Shown in pieces: positions 11,586-23,500 of a stretch of 64,000 nucleotides of DNA. The notes under the pieces were generated by a model that was not told the origin of the DNA, did not search any database, and worked only from the letters and a program-made list of their open reading frames with translations. How positions within the stretch are numbered: position 1 is the first letter of the stretch; each line of letters begins with the position of its first letter. Origin of the DNA: Gaeumannomyces sp. JS-464 (taxonomy: Eukaryota > Ascomycota > Sordariomycetes > Magnaporthales > Magnaporthaceae). The stretch covers positions 7,440,001-7,504,000 of the forward strand of contig NGZR01000002.1 in NCBI GenBank assembly GCA_002197995.1, read 5' to 3'. A program made the translations under genes and the position numbers.

Positions 11586-12196
11586 ACAGTCACAAGCAAG
11601 ACTACTGCCACCGGCCCCAGGATCACGGCGTGTGAATGGGCAACCGTGCGAAGGGATCGCTTCCAGGTGGCGGCCCTCGGACAGTCATATCCAGTTTTAT
11701 AGCTAGCTACATACGGCATGGTGTTTTGGGAGTTGAATATGGAACATTAGTGGGGGTGTCTGTTGGCAATCCATGTACATAGGTATCCGGATTTACCACA
11801 ATTATTGGTGTGAATACGCAGTCTTTGCTTTATCTCCTGCCGAGGATGTTTTGCGATAGCCGGGCGCGTTGAGAGCTCCCATTTGTATCTGATGGTTGGC
11901 GCACTACGTCAGCGGTGAACGTGGGCCTGAATCCCCATCACAATTCACTCCGTTACAGCGGCGTCCAACCGTTTGCCCCACCACTCCGAAGCGGCGGGAA
12001 GCTACAGCAAGCTACCCCTGTTCTACCACACCTCAAATCGTCTGCATTTCAAACGTGGTCACTTCGCCCGCGCATCAACCGCACAGAGGAGGAAGAGCCC
12101 TCTGTCGCAATCACACCTGGTTCAGAAGCCAAATCCCACCCGAATAGCTCTCTCGCACCGGCGGAAGAACCAGGTCGCTGCCAAAAACCCTCCGCG
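11586..12196. other. Intergenic and promoter region of glucosidase I
   Basis: 611 bp between two same-strand genes; it holds the 3' end of the snRNP gene and the promoter of the GH63 gene. No further feature was recognised. Confidence 0.45.
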
Positions 12197-14809
12197 ATGG
12201 CGATCGGCCGCCAATTGAGGGACGCGCTGCTGTCGTCTCTCGCCCTTCTGCAGCTCGGCGCTGGTGCCGCCGCCAACGGAGAGTCCATTCTGAACAGTGA
12301 GGTCGGCCGGCTGAACAACCAGAGCCTGCTATGGGGCCCCTACAGGCCCAACCTTTACTTTGGAGTGCTTCCCGTGCGCCCAAGTCGCTGATGACGGGCC
12401 TCATGTGGTCCAAACTCGACAGCTACAATGAGGTTCAGAACAGTCAGTACTCCGGCAGTGCTCGAGCTTCAGCCTGGAAGGCGTAATGCTGATTCTTCTC
12501 GCCGATGTGTTAGGCATACGGTACACTTGCGAGCAGCATGAGGGCATGGCTGGGTATGGCTGGGATGAGTACGACACCAGGAAAGGCGGCGTCCAAACCA
12601 TCCATGATGCCGGAAACCAGCTCGACATCACCACCTCGTTCGTAAAGGTCCCCGGTGGCACCCATGGCGGCAGCTGGGCAGCCAGGATCAAAGGCGAGCT
12701 CCGCGACGATGCTGTCAGCGATACCAAGTACGGTATCTTCTTCTACATCACCCAGGAAGGACTCGGTAGCCTCGAGACTGCCGATAAAGGCGACCCCAAC
12801 GGCTTCCCCGGCGACGTTATTTTCAACGGAAACTCGGAAGCTCTGGGTGACTACAAGATTGTCGTCACCAGGGGCACCGGCGAGCATCCTCCTGGTGACC
12901 TTGGCCTGCAGGAGCAGCGCGACCTCGACAAGACCATTGTCCAGTCCCTCACGCTCCCTGAGGAGCATCTCTGGCAGGCCAAGCCAGTGATGTTCCACCA
13001 GCTGAAGGAGCACGTCGACCGCGTCAGCTCGCAGTTCGATCCTTCGACTCCTCCTCCGCCATGGGATGTCTATGCACTGCCCCATAAGGCTGGCGGCGGC
13101 AATGCCCACATTGTCCAGAAGGTCTTCGAGGGGCCGTTCGAGTTCGACGTCATCTTCAATAGCGCCTCGGCTGGCAAGGAGCTCACGAGCGACGACATCT
13201 CCAGGGAGATCAAGTCAACCACCGAGTCTTTCGGCGAGCGCTTCTCTGATGTCTTCAACTTCAAGGCTCCTTTCACCGATGCCAAGTACAAGAAGTTCGG
13301 GCGCAGCATGTTTTCCAACCTCATCGGTGGCATCGGCTACTTCCATGGCCACTCGGTTGTGGATCGCTCTTATGCGCCCGAGTACGACGAGGAGAACGAG
13401 GGCTTCTGGGAGGAGGCAGAGGTGGCGAGAGCTCGCAAGCAGGAGAAGGTTGAGGGACCGAGCTCACTATTCACCAGCATCCCCTCTCGGCCCTTCTTCC
13501 CACGGGGCTTCCTGTGGGACGAGGGCTTCCACCTGCTGCCCATCGCTGACTGGGATATGGATCTGACGCTGGAGATTGTGAAGAGCTGGTTCAATCTCAT
13601 GGATGACGCGGCTGGATTGCCCGTGAGCAGATCCTCGGTGCAGAGGCCCGCAGCAAGGTTCCAGCCGAGTTCCAAGTGCAGTACCCCCACTATGCGAACC
13701 CGCCTACGCTCTTCTTCATCATCGATACCTTCGTCGAGAGGCTGCGTAAGTCGAACGGTAGCCAACCCGCGGCCAAGGAGCACCTTTCGCAAGGTGTTTC
13801 GCTGACAAACGCCCACGTTGAGAATCCAAGCGTTGGACTTGAGTTCTTGCGCAACCTATACCCGCTCCTCCGCCGCCAGTATGATTGGTTCCGCAAGACC
13901 CAGGCCGGAGACGTCAAGACGTACGACCGCGACGCCTTTTCTTCCAAGGAGGCCTACAGATGGCGCGGCCGGACTGTTATGCACGTCTTGACCAGCGGGC
14001 TGGATGACTACCGCGCGCCGAGGTGCCCCACCCTGGCGAGCTGCACGTCGACCTCCTCTCGTGGATGGGGCTCATGACCAAGTCGCTCAGCAACATCGCC
14101 GATGCCCTCGATATGCCAGAGGAAGTGCACGAGTTTGAGAAGAACCTGAACGCCATTGAGCGCAATCTCAATGACCTCCACTGGTCTGAGAAAGATGGTT
14201 GCTATTGTGATGCCACCATCGACGAATTCGAGGAGCACCAGCTCGTGTGCCACAAGGGCTACATCTCGCTCTTCCCCTTCTTGACTGGCCTTATCAAACA
14301 CGATGACACCAAGCTCGGCAAGATCCTAGACCTCATCGGCGATGAGGAGGAGCTCTTCAGTCCTCATGGAATCCGCAGTCTGAGCAAGAAGAGCCCGCTC
14401 TACGGCACCAACGAGAACTATTGGAGGAGCCCGGTCTGGATCAATATCAACTACTTGGCTCTGGTGCAACTTGAGGTGAGAATTTCCGCTCCTTGACTCT
14501 GGCAGACACGACTAGCCCTGAAACAGCCACTAACAAGCCTTCTGACAAATTCAGAACGTTGCTAGGCAAGAGGGCCCTCACCAAGCGAAAGCCAAGGATC
14601 TCTACACTAGGCTTCGCAAGAACTTGGTCGATACCATCTTCAAGAGTTGGGAGGAGACGGGCTTCGCGTGGGAACAGTATAACCCTGAGACGGGCAAGGG
14701 GCAGAGAACGCAGCACTTCACTGGATGGACCAGCCTGGTGGTCAAGATCATGACCATGGATGATCTGAGCAGCGACGGTAAGGCCAATCAAGTTAAGGAC
14801 GAGCTGTGA
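12197..14809 (+). CDS. CWH41: Mannosyl-oligosaccharide glucosidase (glucosidase I, GH63)
   Basis: An ER type II membrane/lumenal enzyme that removes the terminal alpha-1,2-glucose from Glc3Man9GlcNAc2 on new glycoproteins. Three exons, 12197-12442, 12514-14475 and 14555-14809, with GTCAGT...TTAG and GTGAGA...TCAG introns (the second with CTAAC). About 821 residues, near the yeast length. A hydrophobic segment (LLSSLALLQLGAGAAA) forms the N-terminal signal or anchor. Family landmarks are NQSLLWGPYRPNLYFG, YTCEQHEGMAGYGWDEYD, RPFFPRGFLWDEGFHLLPI, GELHVDLLSWMGLMTKS, NYWRSPVWININYLALVQL and GFAWEQYNPETGKGQ; the acidic residues in the WDEGFH and ELHVD stretches lie in the catalytic region. Three one-base deletions break the frame: near 12,370 (CCC run), 13,608 and 14,013. 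Similarity continues without loss across each, and exon phases require them, so the gene is probably intact in the organism. Confidence 0.93.
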
Positions 14810-15010
14810 AGAAGGATCAAGGATTTGGACCTCTTTGCGATGCCCCTGATGTGTGACGCAGATATACCCCTTTTTAGAGATGAGTCGTTTGCATTTATGC
14901 GGGGCATAATAGGCTCCCTCTGGGAATGAAGAATATGGAACTCATGCTCCTGGGCATTTTTAGCTCAAGGTTTCTGAAAGGTTGGCCAGCGTCTCGGGGG
15001 TATCGTGAAG

Positions 15011-16236
15011 TCATATCTCGTCCTCTTCGTCGTCAAAGTCGTCCTCTCTGCCCATCTCATACAGAATCCGCCCTCCCTCGCCGCCCCCGATGTCGGTTTG
15101 GGCGTCGAAGTAAGGCAGCACGATTCCCTCTCTGTCGCGCCGCTGCTTCTCGGTCAGGATGAGGTTGAATGTCGTCTCGACCTCGCCGTCCCCATGGCCG
15201 CCCTCCCCAGCGGCCCCATCCGCGCGCTCCTCCTCCGCGGGCGCGGCAAACAGTGGGTGGTCCGACAGCAGGACGAGCCTGGGCGTCGCGGCTGCCGCTG
15301 CCGGGGCGAGCACGAACTTCTCCGAGACGGCACGCCCGCTGCGCCGCCTCATCTCCATCTCCAGGACGACGCCATCATGGTCGGCAGGAGCAGCAGCAGC
15401 AGCAGCGGTGGTGCTAGGGCCGCGCAAGCCAACCAGGACGCCCTCGCGGCCCTCGCGCAGGCCGAACTCGGGCTCCTGCTCGCTCCGGTCCCGGGCGCGG
15501 CGGGCGGCGGCGGCGTGGTGCAGGCTCGAGACGCGGAAGACGGCGGTGGCCAGGTGGCGCAGCACCGCCAGCGGCTCCGGCTCGTGCTCGGAGAACCGGG
15601 CGGGCAGGACGAGGGGCACGTCGGCGTGGTAGACGCCGACGACGGACGAGGTGGGCGTTACGATCGCGGACAGGAATGCGGCTAGCAGCCGCGGCTCGGA
15701 CGCGGCTAGGGCGTTGAGGGAGTCGATTATGACGAGGGCGCCTTGGGTGCGTGGGCTGTCTTAGCGAGGTTGGGGTGTTCGAGTGGTAGTGGTAGTAGTT
15801 GAACGGATGGGCGCGGTAACTTACGCTGGCCCGGCGTGCCCTTCCCCGGCCCGCCGGCTGCTGCCCTGGGATCGGGGAAGTGAGCGGCGATCTCAGACCT
15901 TAGGGTCTTGAGCGGTTTGCCGCGGGCCTTGATGAAGGCGTCGACATCGCGCGGCTTCTTCAGAGTTGCAAACGACACGAGCACGACCTTGTTCCGGGAT
16001 ATCTGCATGGAAGGTAGGAGTTAATCCACTGGAGCAACGGAGAGCGGGCGGGCTCGCTGAGCTGCAGCCCAACCAACCTTGGCCCGTGAAGTGAACTCAT
16101 GTATCAACGGCGCGGCGGTTTGCTCGAGGGAGTCTAGGACAAACGTCAAAGGGCTCGCGCCGTCTCGTAGATTTAGCAGCTTCTGTAGGAGCAGCAGGCT
16201 GTGGGACCGTCTATGTGCCTGCGCTGAAGGTGCCAT
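15011..16236 (-). CDS. ELP5: Elongator complex subunit ELP5
   Basis: A subunit of the Elp4-5-6 RecA-like hexamer of Elongator, needed for modification of wobble uridine in tRNA. Three exons: 16236-16078, 16002-15825 and 15759-15011. Using the AAG acceptor at 15760 keeps the frame; the next AG (15756) would bring an early stop. About 361 residues. The N-terminus (LLLLQKLLNLRDGASPLTFVLDS) and the segments VVLVSFATLKKP and GALVIIDSLNALA are the RecA-like strands, without Walker motifs, as usual for ELP5. The acidic C-terminus (TEKQRRDREGIVLPYFDAQ, then GREDDFDDEEDE) is diagnostic for fungal ELP5. The middle is Ala/Glu/Arg-rich and poorly conserved. It ends about 200 bp from the convergent GH63 gene. 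Confidence 0.85.
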
Positions 16237-16471
16237 TCTGTTTACCGGTGTGTTGACAAGCGACTCTCATGTTGATTCTGTGTGCCAACTGGAAGCTATC
16301 GCGCAGTGTGCATGAGCGCCCCGCGCAGTGACGTATGGCGGCGGGGCAGAGCTACAAAATCCACGCCCCGCAAATTTACCATGATTGTTTTTATCCCTTT
16401 TTTTCACCCCGAACTCCCAAAGCTAAGGAAACACTTGAGAAGCGAGACCATACGAATCACGAGGCTAAAGT

Positions 16472-17911
16472 TTACTCTCGTTTGGCTACAAATGTCAACA
16501 CCGCAATCGCCATGGCATCCGTGCCAGCCTTCAGCGTCGGCTGTATCTCCGGTGCGAAGAAGGGCGAATGAATATTGGTCGGTCGGCTGTGAATCATCTT
16601 CGGCCGCGTATTTGGTGCCGCCAAAGTTCCAGTACGAATATGGAACTCCGCGTCGATCGCCGAGGGCGGAGAAGTCGTCGGTAGCGCGCGTGGACTTCAT
16701 CTCGACTGAATCCGACTTCAAATACGCCCAAAAACTCTCGGCGACCTTGGGCGTGATGCTAGGGTCGTTGCTCGTCAGAGGCGCCCTGATTGAAAACTTG
16801 ATCTCGGCGTCCTTCGGGGACCCCGCGGCGCGACACTTGTCTTGGATCCTCTTCTCGACAAAGTCAAGAACCCTCTTGCGGACCTCGGGCTTGGGTGTCT
16901 TGATGTCCAGGAGCAGGTCCGCGAATCTGACGAAGTCGCTGCCTGGGACGCCCGCATGGAACCCCCGACACGCCACGGTGGCGTCCTCGTCGGCGAATTC
17001 CTCGGGTACCCAGCCCGGAGTTCCTGTGACGATCCGAATGGCCACCTCTATGGGGTCTACGCATATGTGCGGGTTAAGCCCCGGACACCGGGCGCCGAAC
17101 ACCCTGACGTTGGCTGCGTCTGCAGCCACGGACGAGACCCGGACCGGACCGCTACCTGGCCGGCGGGCAGAGGGACGACATGCTGGCCAAGTATGATGTC
17201 GGGAACTGGGACTAGGTTGTAGAGGCCGCCATCCACCATCACCCGCGCCCCACCAGTTTCCTCCTCGTCTGGCTGGAACACCACCAACAGGGTCCCACTC
17301 CATTCTTCTGACGCTCGCTTGAGGAGTGCGGCCGCGCCGAGAAGGGTGGCCATATTCATGTCGTGGCCGCAAGCGTGCATCGCCGGCCGCTCATTTCCGT
17401 AGCGGTCGATCATGTGCTTGGTGCTTTTGTAAGAAATATCAGACTGCTCCTTGGTCGGTAGTGCGTCGAGCTCGGCTCGGATGAGAACGACCTTGCCAGG
17501 GCCATTGATTAGGACACCCACTACTCCATCCCCGCCGACATCGCTGTGAACCTCGAAGCCGAGCTCGTTGAGGTGTTTGGCCACCACCTATGCCGTCTCG
17601 GCCTCGACGCCTGATAACTCGGGGTTTGCATGGACCTGGCGGTAGAACTCTTCGTAGGCACCGAGATCGGGTCGATACTCGTCGATAACCCTCGCAAGCG
17701 AGAGATGAGTGGTTTGCTACAGGAGTCGAGCAAAAGTCAATCTTTGCCACCATCGGGACCGCTATCTACTTATTCACCAGAGCGTTAGGAAACGGACCAG
17801 GACGTTTTGCCTTTCGTTCGCGGGCGGTTCTTGCAGGGGGATTTCTAGCCGGCCCCCGACTGCCATTGTGGCCAGGATAACGCACATAGCGAGGCAGAAG
17901 TATCGAGGCAT
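16472..17911 (-). CDS. M20 family metallopeptidase/amidohydrolase, disrupted
   Basis: A member of the M20 (aminoacylase/amidohydrolase-type) zinc family, probably hydrolysing N-acyl or N-carbamoyl amino acids; substrate unknown. Readable segments are RVIDEYRPDLGAYEEFYRQ, FEVHSDVGGDGVVGVL, the metal-binding HACGHDMNMATLLGAAALL, QPDEEETGGA (general base/metal Glu pair) and GQHVVPLPAGQ. The dimerisation domain starts near 17,090, and the end is HSPFFAPEIQPTLKAGTDA to the TAA at 16,472-16,474. A hydrophobic signal-like start (MPRYFCLAMCVILATMAVGG) begins at 17,911, followed by a probable intron ending TGTAG near 17,718. There is an in-frame TAG at about 17,588-17,590, where CAG would read through, a one-base loss in a GGG run near 17,150, one extra base near 16,574, and a phase mismatch at the first intron. 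The gene adjoins the repeat block, so RIP leakage, decay and sequencing error are all possible. Family firm, integrity doubtful. Confidence 0.78.
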
Positions 17912-18743
17912 TTGGATAATTCGGCGACCACAAGGCTTTGTAAGCATGGACCCCGACTTGGCCATGGTTCATGGCATAGCCCGACTTTGGCCATAGGAAA
18001 TAGGAAAAGGGACAAGGAACAAGATAGGTAAAAGAAAATGGGGAAGGGTATAGGAAACAAGGAAAAAGAAAAAAAAAAAGACCTGCAGGATAAGTTCGGG
18101 TAATGGGAATTAGCGTTGTCAGAACAGCAGGTTTTTAAGGAACTCACGCTAAGGCCGTCCCGCCCGCGGATTGGTCCATGGTGTTCGCCTCCCCACAATG
18201 CTTTTGCCTCTTGAGCACCTCTTGCGTCGAGCCGCTGATAACTAGAAGTCCGCTGCAAAAACCCCGGAGGGAATAATGCACGTAAACGCCTAGGTAAAAA
18301 TTAAATATCGGAAAGGAAAAAGAAAGTAAACGCTTCGCTAGCGCCTTCCAGGTTTTGGGTAATGGAGGGACGAGATACAAACTAAAAACCTAGTAACTCT
18401 ATCCTCCCTAAGGCTAAAAAAAGGTCAGGAATTAAAACCAGGGAAAGCTTAGCTACTACTACGGAGGTTTGTAAAAGCATTGGTTTTAAAACCCTAATCG
18501 AGTTTAACGCGCTATAAATTTACGCCACCTCCACCTGCCTAAAAAAATTTTCTTTTACTTTTACCACTACCACCTTTTCACTATAACAACCGAAATCGCA
18601 ATTAATTACTAAAGTTTTTCGTTATTTTAATCCCGTTTATTTACCCATTTCGTTTGCAATTTTACTAAATCGCGCATATTTTAGTAATTATTATAATAAA
18701 AAATAAATTTAATTATACGAATACGCGTTTTCGTATTATAACT
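17912..18743. other. Boundary between gene-rich and repeat-rich DNA
   Basis: Upstream of the M20 start, 18,000-18,085 is a long purine run on the plus strand, i.e. a pyrimidine tract on the coding strand, as is common in fungal promoters. From about 18,290 GC content falls and TAA/TTA words rise sharply. 18,400-18,743 is AT-rich with no recognisable element; it is the flank into which G1 inserted and may itself be an older repeat. Confidence 0.55.
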
Positions 18744-18932
18744 TGTTATAATTCCGTGCTAGTGGCACGGGTAAAAGGCTTAAGGGTTACTTTTAAGCCG
18801 TTTTTATGCATATATAACTAGGGACAGCTTCCGGGATTAAGCCGACTTTTTTCCTTCCTATTCCTTTTTATTTTACAAAATAACATCACTTTAGCTCCTA
18901 CTGGCCACCACCTATTAGCTTAGCCTATTACA
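18744..18932 (+). repeat. 5' LTR of G1
   Basis: 189 bp, TGTTATAATTCCG...CCTATTACA. It matches the 3' copy in length and throughout, apart from C/T and G/A transitions. A TATATAA near 18,810 may be the old TATA box. Confidence 0.82.
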
Positions 18933-18970
18933 TTTTTGTAAAATCTTTTCCCGAACGCGGGATTATAACC

Positions 18971-20540
18971 ATGCCTATCCTAATCCCACCATCGCCGGGA
19001 AAAGCCGCAACCCCGGCCTCGATATTCCCCGACCAGCTAAACCTAGCAGCTACTATCGCGGAACTATAAGCACGTTTGGCCGTATTCGAAAAAAAACTGG
19101 CCAAATTCCAAACCGACGCTAACGCGGTATTCGTCGAGCAACGCAACAAACAAAACCGCATTATCGAAGTATAAAACGCCCAGTTTAAACTCGCAAGCGC
19201 TTTAATTACGTTTTTTAAACGAAAACCATTTAAAAACCCCCCGCTATATAACGGCGACGGATAAAGCTTCGACGCGTGGCGGAACGCATTTAAATATAAA
19301 ATAACCCGAAACGTGGAATTTATTAATAACGCACGCGATTGTTACAAATATATTTAGGCTTTTTTTACCCCGGTTATTTAAAAAGTGGTACGCTTGTATT
19401 ACAAAACAGGAAGCTTTTATAGCACTTACGATTTATTGCAATTTTTTAACCATTTCGCTACCATTTTTAATAATTTATATAAAAAAGCTAAAATTTTGTT
19501 AAAATTAAAAGTGGTTAAAATAAAACCGGGTTAAACGTTCGCCGTTTTTATTATAAAATTCGAAATATTATTAACCGCGGTTAAAAGCATTGCATAAACA
19601 AACGAAATTAAAATTAATTATTTTCGCTTGCGTATTTTAAATAAAATCCGATTAACCGCAATTTCGAGCGAAAAATAACTTTTTATATAGCGGAATAATT
19701 AACATATATAAACGCATCGTTTAAATTTTAAAAACAATCGATATAAATAATAGGTTAAATAAAAAAACGCCAATTTTTTATACCGCATTTTACGTTACGG
19801 ACAAATCGAGGGATTTATTTATAACGGGCATAAATGTAGTAAATACTAATTTAAAAAAAAGCGAAAGCCAAAAAGCATGTAAATTTAAAGCATTTTAAGT
19901 TTCCTAAAAAGTGTTTCGCTAACAGCGTAAAACCGAAACGTGTTTAAATTATAGCAGTTAGGAATACGAAAAACGGGCTTATCGTTACCGAAGCGCGATT
20001 CGCTTTAAGTTTACCACAATATTAAAAGCAGCGACGGCGGGTATTAATACGGAAAACGAGTATCTTTTAATATAAGCTTTAATTAAAGGAAAACGCCGTA
20101 ATAACGAAATAAATTAACAACCGGAAAGTTATATATTAAAAAGTGGAAAAACGAGCTAAAAAAAATTAAACGCAGTATAAATAGCCTTTTATTTTTAATA
20201 TTAGCATTATTTAATTCCGTTAAATTCGTAAACGTATAAATAAATTCCGGTTGCGAATATTATACGGCGATAAAAGAAAATTTCGCGGTAAAAATCGGGG
20301 TTAAACGTTTATAGCTTTAAATACCGCGCTAATTTAGCATAATTTTAAAACGCATACCGTTAGCAATTAGCTAAATTGCTAAATGCAAAATAAATTTAAA
20401 CGGTTAAATATTTTTTACTTTATTTTATATTATCCCGAAAATGCTTAAAAATGTTATTTTAAAATTATTATAAATAAAGCATAACCGCGTAAAATTAAAC
20501 GCGGCGGGTAGCTTTTTTCAAATAAAAGCAATACGAAATA
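18971..20540 (+). pseudogene. G1 gag, RIP-degraded
   Basis: Begins with an ATG at 18,971 shortly after the 5' LTR. The plus frame reads a retrotransposon Gag core: PPLYNGDG, FDAWRNAFKYKITRN, then FINNARDCYKYI and FAVFIIKFEILLTAV. Stops fall where Gln or Trp codons are expected (CAA/CAG or TGG changed to TAA/TAG), as RIP produces. No intact product is possible. The border with pol is not precise. Confidence 0.72.
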
Positions 20541-23500
20541 TAATGGTTTAAAAATTACACGCCCGATTAAAAAGCGATAAATAATTAATATTAGTAATTG
20601 GTAGCGTTTTTACGGCAATATGCCGAAAATAACGTTAAAATTTAGCTTAAAGTTATAAATTTACCGCTACGTTATTAAAAAAATAATATAAATTTTATAA
20701 ATAATAATAATAATTACGAAATAAAAACCAGTTACGTTTAAATTACTTTCGAAATTGCGGGATTTCGCGGATTTTTTTAATAAAAGTAAAATATTAGTTT
20801 TACCTTTTTATTAAAAAAATTTAAACTATTATATTCGGTTAAAAACAAATAATAACAAAAATAAACCGGAGTTATTTTAAAGCCGGTTTTACAATATGTT
20901 TTAAAATTAACTTTTAAAATTGCGCTAATAAATTACAAATTTAATAAATAAAAGGTAAATTCGAGCCAGCTTTTCGCTAACGGTAACGTTAATGCTAATA
21001 GTAAAAAAGCCGATAAATAACTAGCGTTTATACGTAAATTATAAAGCATTTAAAGCGATTACGTTATAAAATCGGTACTTATTTCTATTAATAAAAAAAA
21101 CGCTTCGTTTTTTAACCAAAGCGAAATGGTTTATTAAAATTAACGTTTAAACCGCATTTTACAAAATACGAATAGTAAAAAAAAACGAACATTTAATAGC
21201 TTTTTGCATACGGTTCGGCTTATTCGAATAGCTAATATGCTTAACGTGGTTTACCACCGAGTAGGCCAAACCACCGAGTGGGCCAAAACACGCGACCACG
21301 CGACACTTTTTCTTTCGCGACCAATTCCTCTACCTATAATAATGTTAATGGGAAACGACGAAAGCCGGGTAATGCTTGCCTTTTAAGCTTTGCAATCCAA
21401 CCCAAAACTAAGCGTGCGGGAAGCTGCAAAAATCTACTCGGTCGCGAGATCGACTTTAACGCGTCGAAAGCGTGGCCGACCTGCTTAACGCGACAGCGCG
21501 CTTAACTTTCGAAAATTAACGGAATGCGAAAAGGAGGCGCTTATTAAATACATACTTAAGCTGGATTTTCGCGCATTTCCTCCCCGGCTTTCTAGTGTTA
21601 AAAATATGGCCAATCGACTGCTCGCCGAACGTAACGCGGCCACCGTCGGGACCAACTGGGTCGCGAGGTTTATTAAACGCCGCGCAAAGCTCGGTACGCG
21701 TTGGATTCGAAAGTACGATTATTAAAAGGCCAAATGCGAAAATCCCAAGCTCGTTTTTACGTAGTTCGACTTTATGCGGAACATTATCGATAAATATGGC
21801 ATTTAAGATAACGATATTTACAATTTCGACGAAACCGGCTTCCTTATAGGCATAATCGCGGCCGTTATAATTATTACAACATCGGAAGGCCGTAGCAAAG
21901 CAAAACTGGTTTAATTTGGCAATCGGAAATAGGTTATAGTTATTTAAAAGGTTAATTATTGCGGTTAAGCGATTTTTTTTTATTATCGTTAAAAGGCAGT
22001 ACTATTTGGCTAATTAGTATTCGGAAACCGACCTTTTACGCGATTAGGTTATTGCAATAAGTTTTAACGAGTGAATTACGAACAAGCTCGGTTTAAAATA
22101 AATCCAGCATTTCGATAAATATATTGCAGCTCGTTCCACGGGGTTTTATCGTTTGTTAATGCTAAACGGCTATGAAAGCCACCATTTAACAAATTTCGAG
22201 CTTTATTGCTAGGAATATAATATTATTACGCTTTGTATACCTCCGCATTTGTTTTACTTTTTTTAACCGCTTAACGTTAAGTGCTTTAGCCCGTTAAAAA
22301 AAGCGTACGGTCGACAAATCGAAAACTTAATAAGGTTACACGTTAACCACGTAATTAAAGTCGAATTTTTTTCGGCTTTTAAAACGGCATTTTTTAATTT
22401 TATAACCGAAAGAAACATTCGAAAAGGCTTCCGAAAGGCTGGCTTTGCTTTTTTTAATCCGGAATCGGTTTTAAAAAAGCTGGATGTAAAGCTACGAACT
22501 TTAACTCCCCCGATAACGCTTTTAAACGACCCCGAACTTTGGACTTCCAAAACGCTTAAAATAATTAGGGAAGCAACTTTGCAGTTCGAACACATTAAAA
22601 TTCGGATTTTTAATTACTAAAGCAGCTTTCCGACTTCCATTTATATAATTGTGGACCAAATTGCAAAAAGGGCGAAAGCGATAATGCATAAAGTGGCCCT
22701 TTTTCGAGCCGAAATGTTTACGTTTAAAAAGGCGAACAAAGCATTAAGTAAACGCTGGAAGGCTAAAAAAACACGCGTTCGATTAGGAGGGTTATTTACT
22801 ATCGAAAAGGTACGAAATATTTTAAACTAAAAGGAGCTAAATAAATAGCTATAATAAAAAATGCGCGATTATAAAGGTCCGGAAAAAAGGGTAACGATAA
22901 CTCGTCGGCGATATAGCACTTGCGGTAAAACCGGACATAATGCGCGCACTTATTAGGAGGAAGTAAAAACGTCCGATGTACACAATTTTAAGTAGTTTAA
23001 ATGCATTTTTGGCGTTATTAGGTTGGCATGCGCGTCGATTAACTAAAGGTTGGAATGGCGTGGCCCATTCGGTGGTTTAGCCCACTCGGTGGTAAACCAC
23101 GTTATTTAAATTAATAAACGTTTTAATTACTTTTTAACGCTATATTAACAGCGTATTAAAAAACATTTTAAACGATTACGTATTAGCATATTTGAATAAC
23201 GTATTAATTTTTTTTTAAGGTTATAAAAAAACCATATAAGTAAAGTCCAAAAAGTGTTTTAAAAGCTACGAAAAGCCGGGTTAAATTTAAATTTGGAAAA
23301 AAGCGAATTCGCGGTATAAAAAGTTAAATACCTCGGTTTTATTATTAAAACAAATAAAGGAATTTAAACGGATTTAAAAAAGGTTCGCGTTATTTAAAAA
23401 TAAAAAGCGTTTAAAAAATTTAAAGGTTTTTAAGGTTTTTTAAAATTCGCTAACTTTTACCGAAATTTTATCGATAAATATTTCGATTTAATTGCATTAT

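Noticed and set aside
15756..15759. A frameshift in ELP5 at the second intron
   Set aside because: Using the AAG acceptor four bases upstream restores the frame, so no indel is needed.
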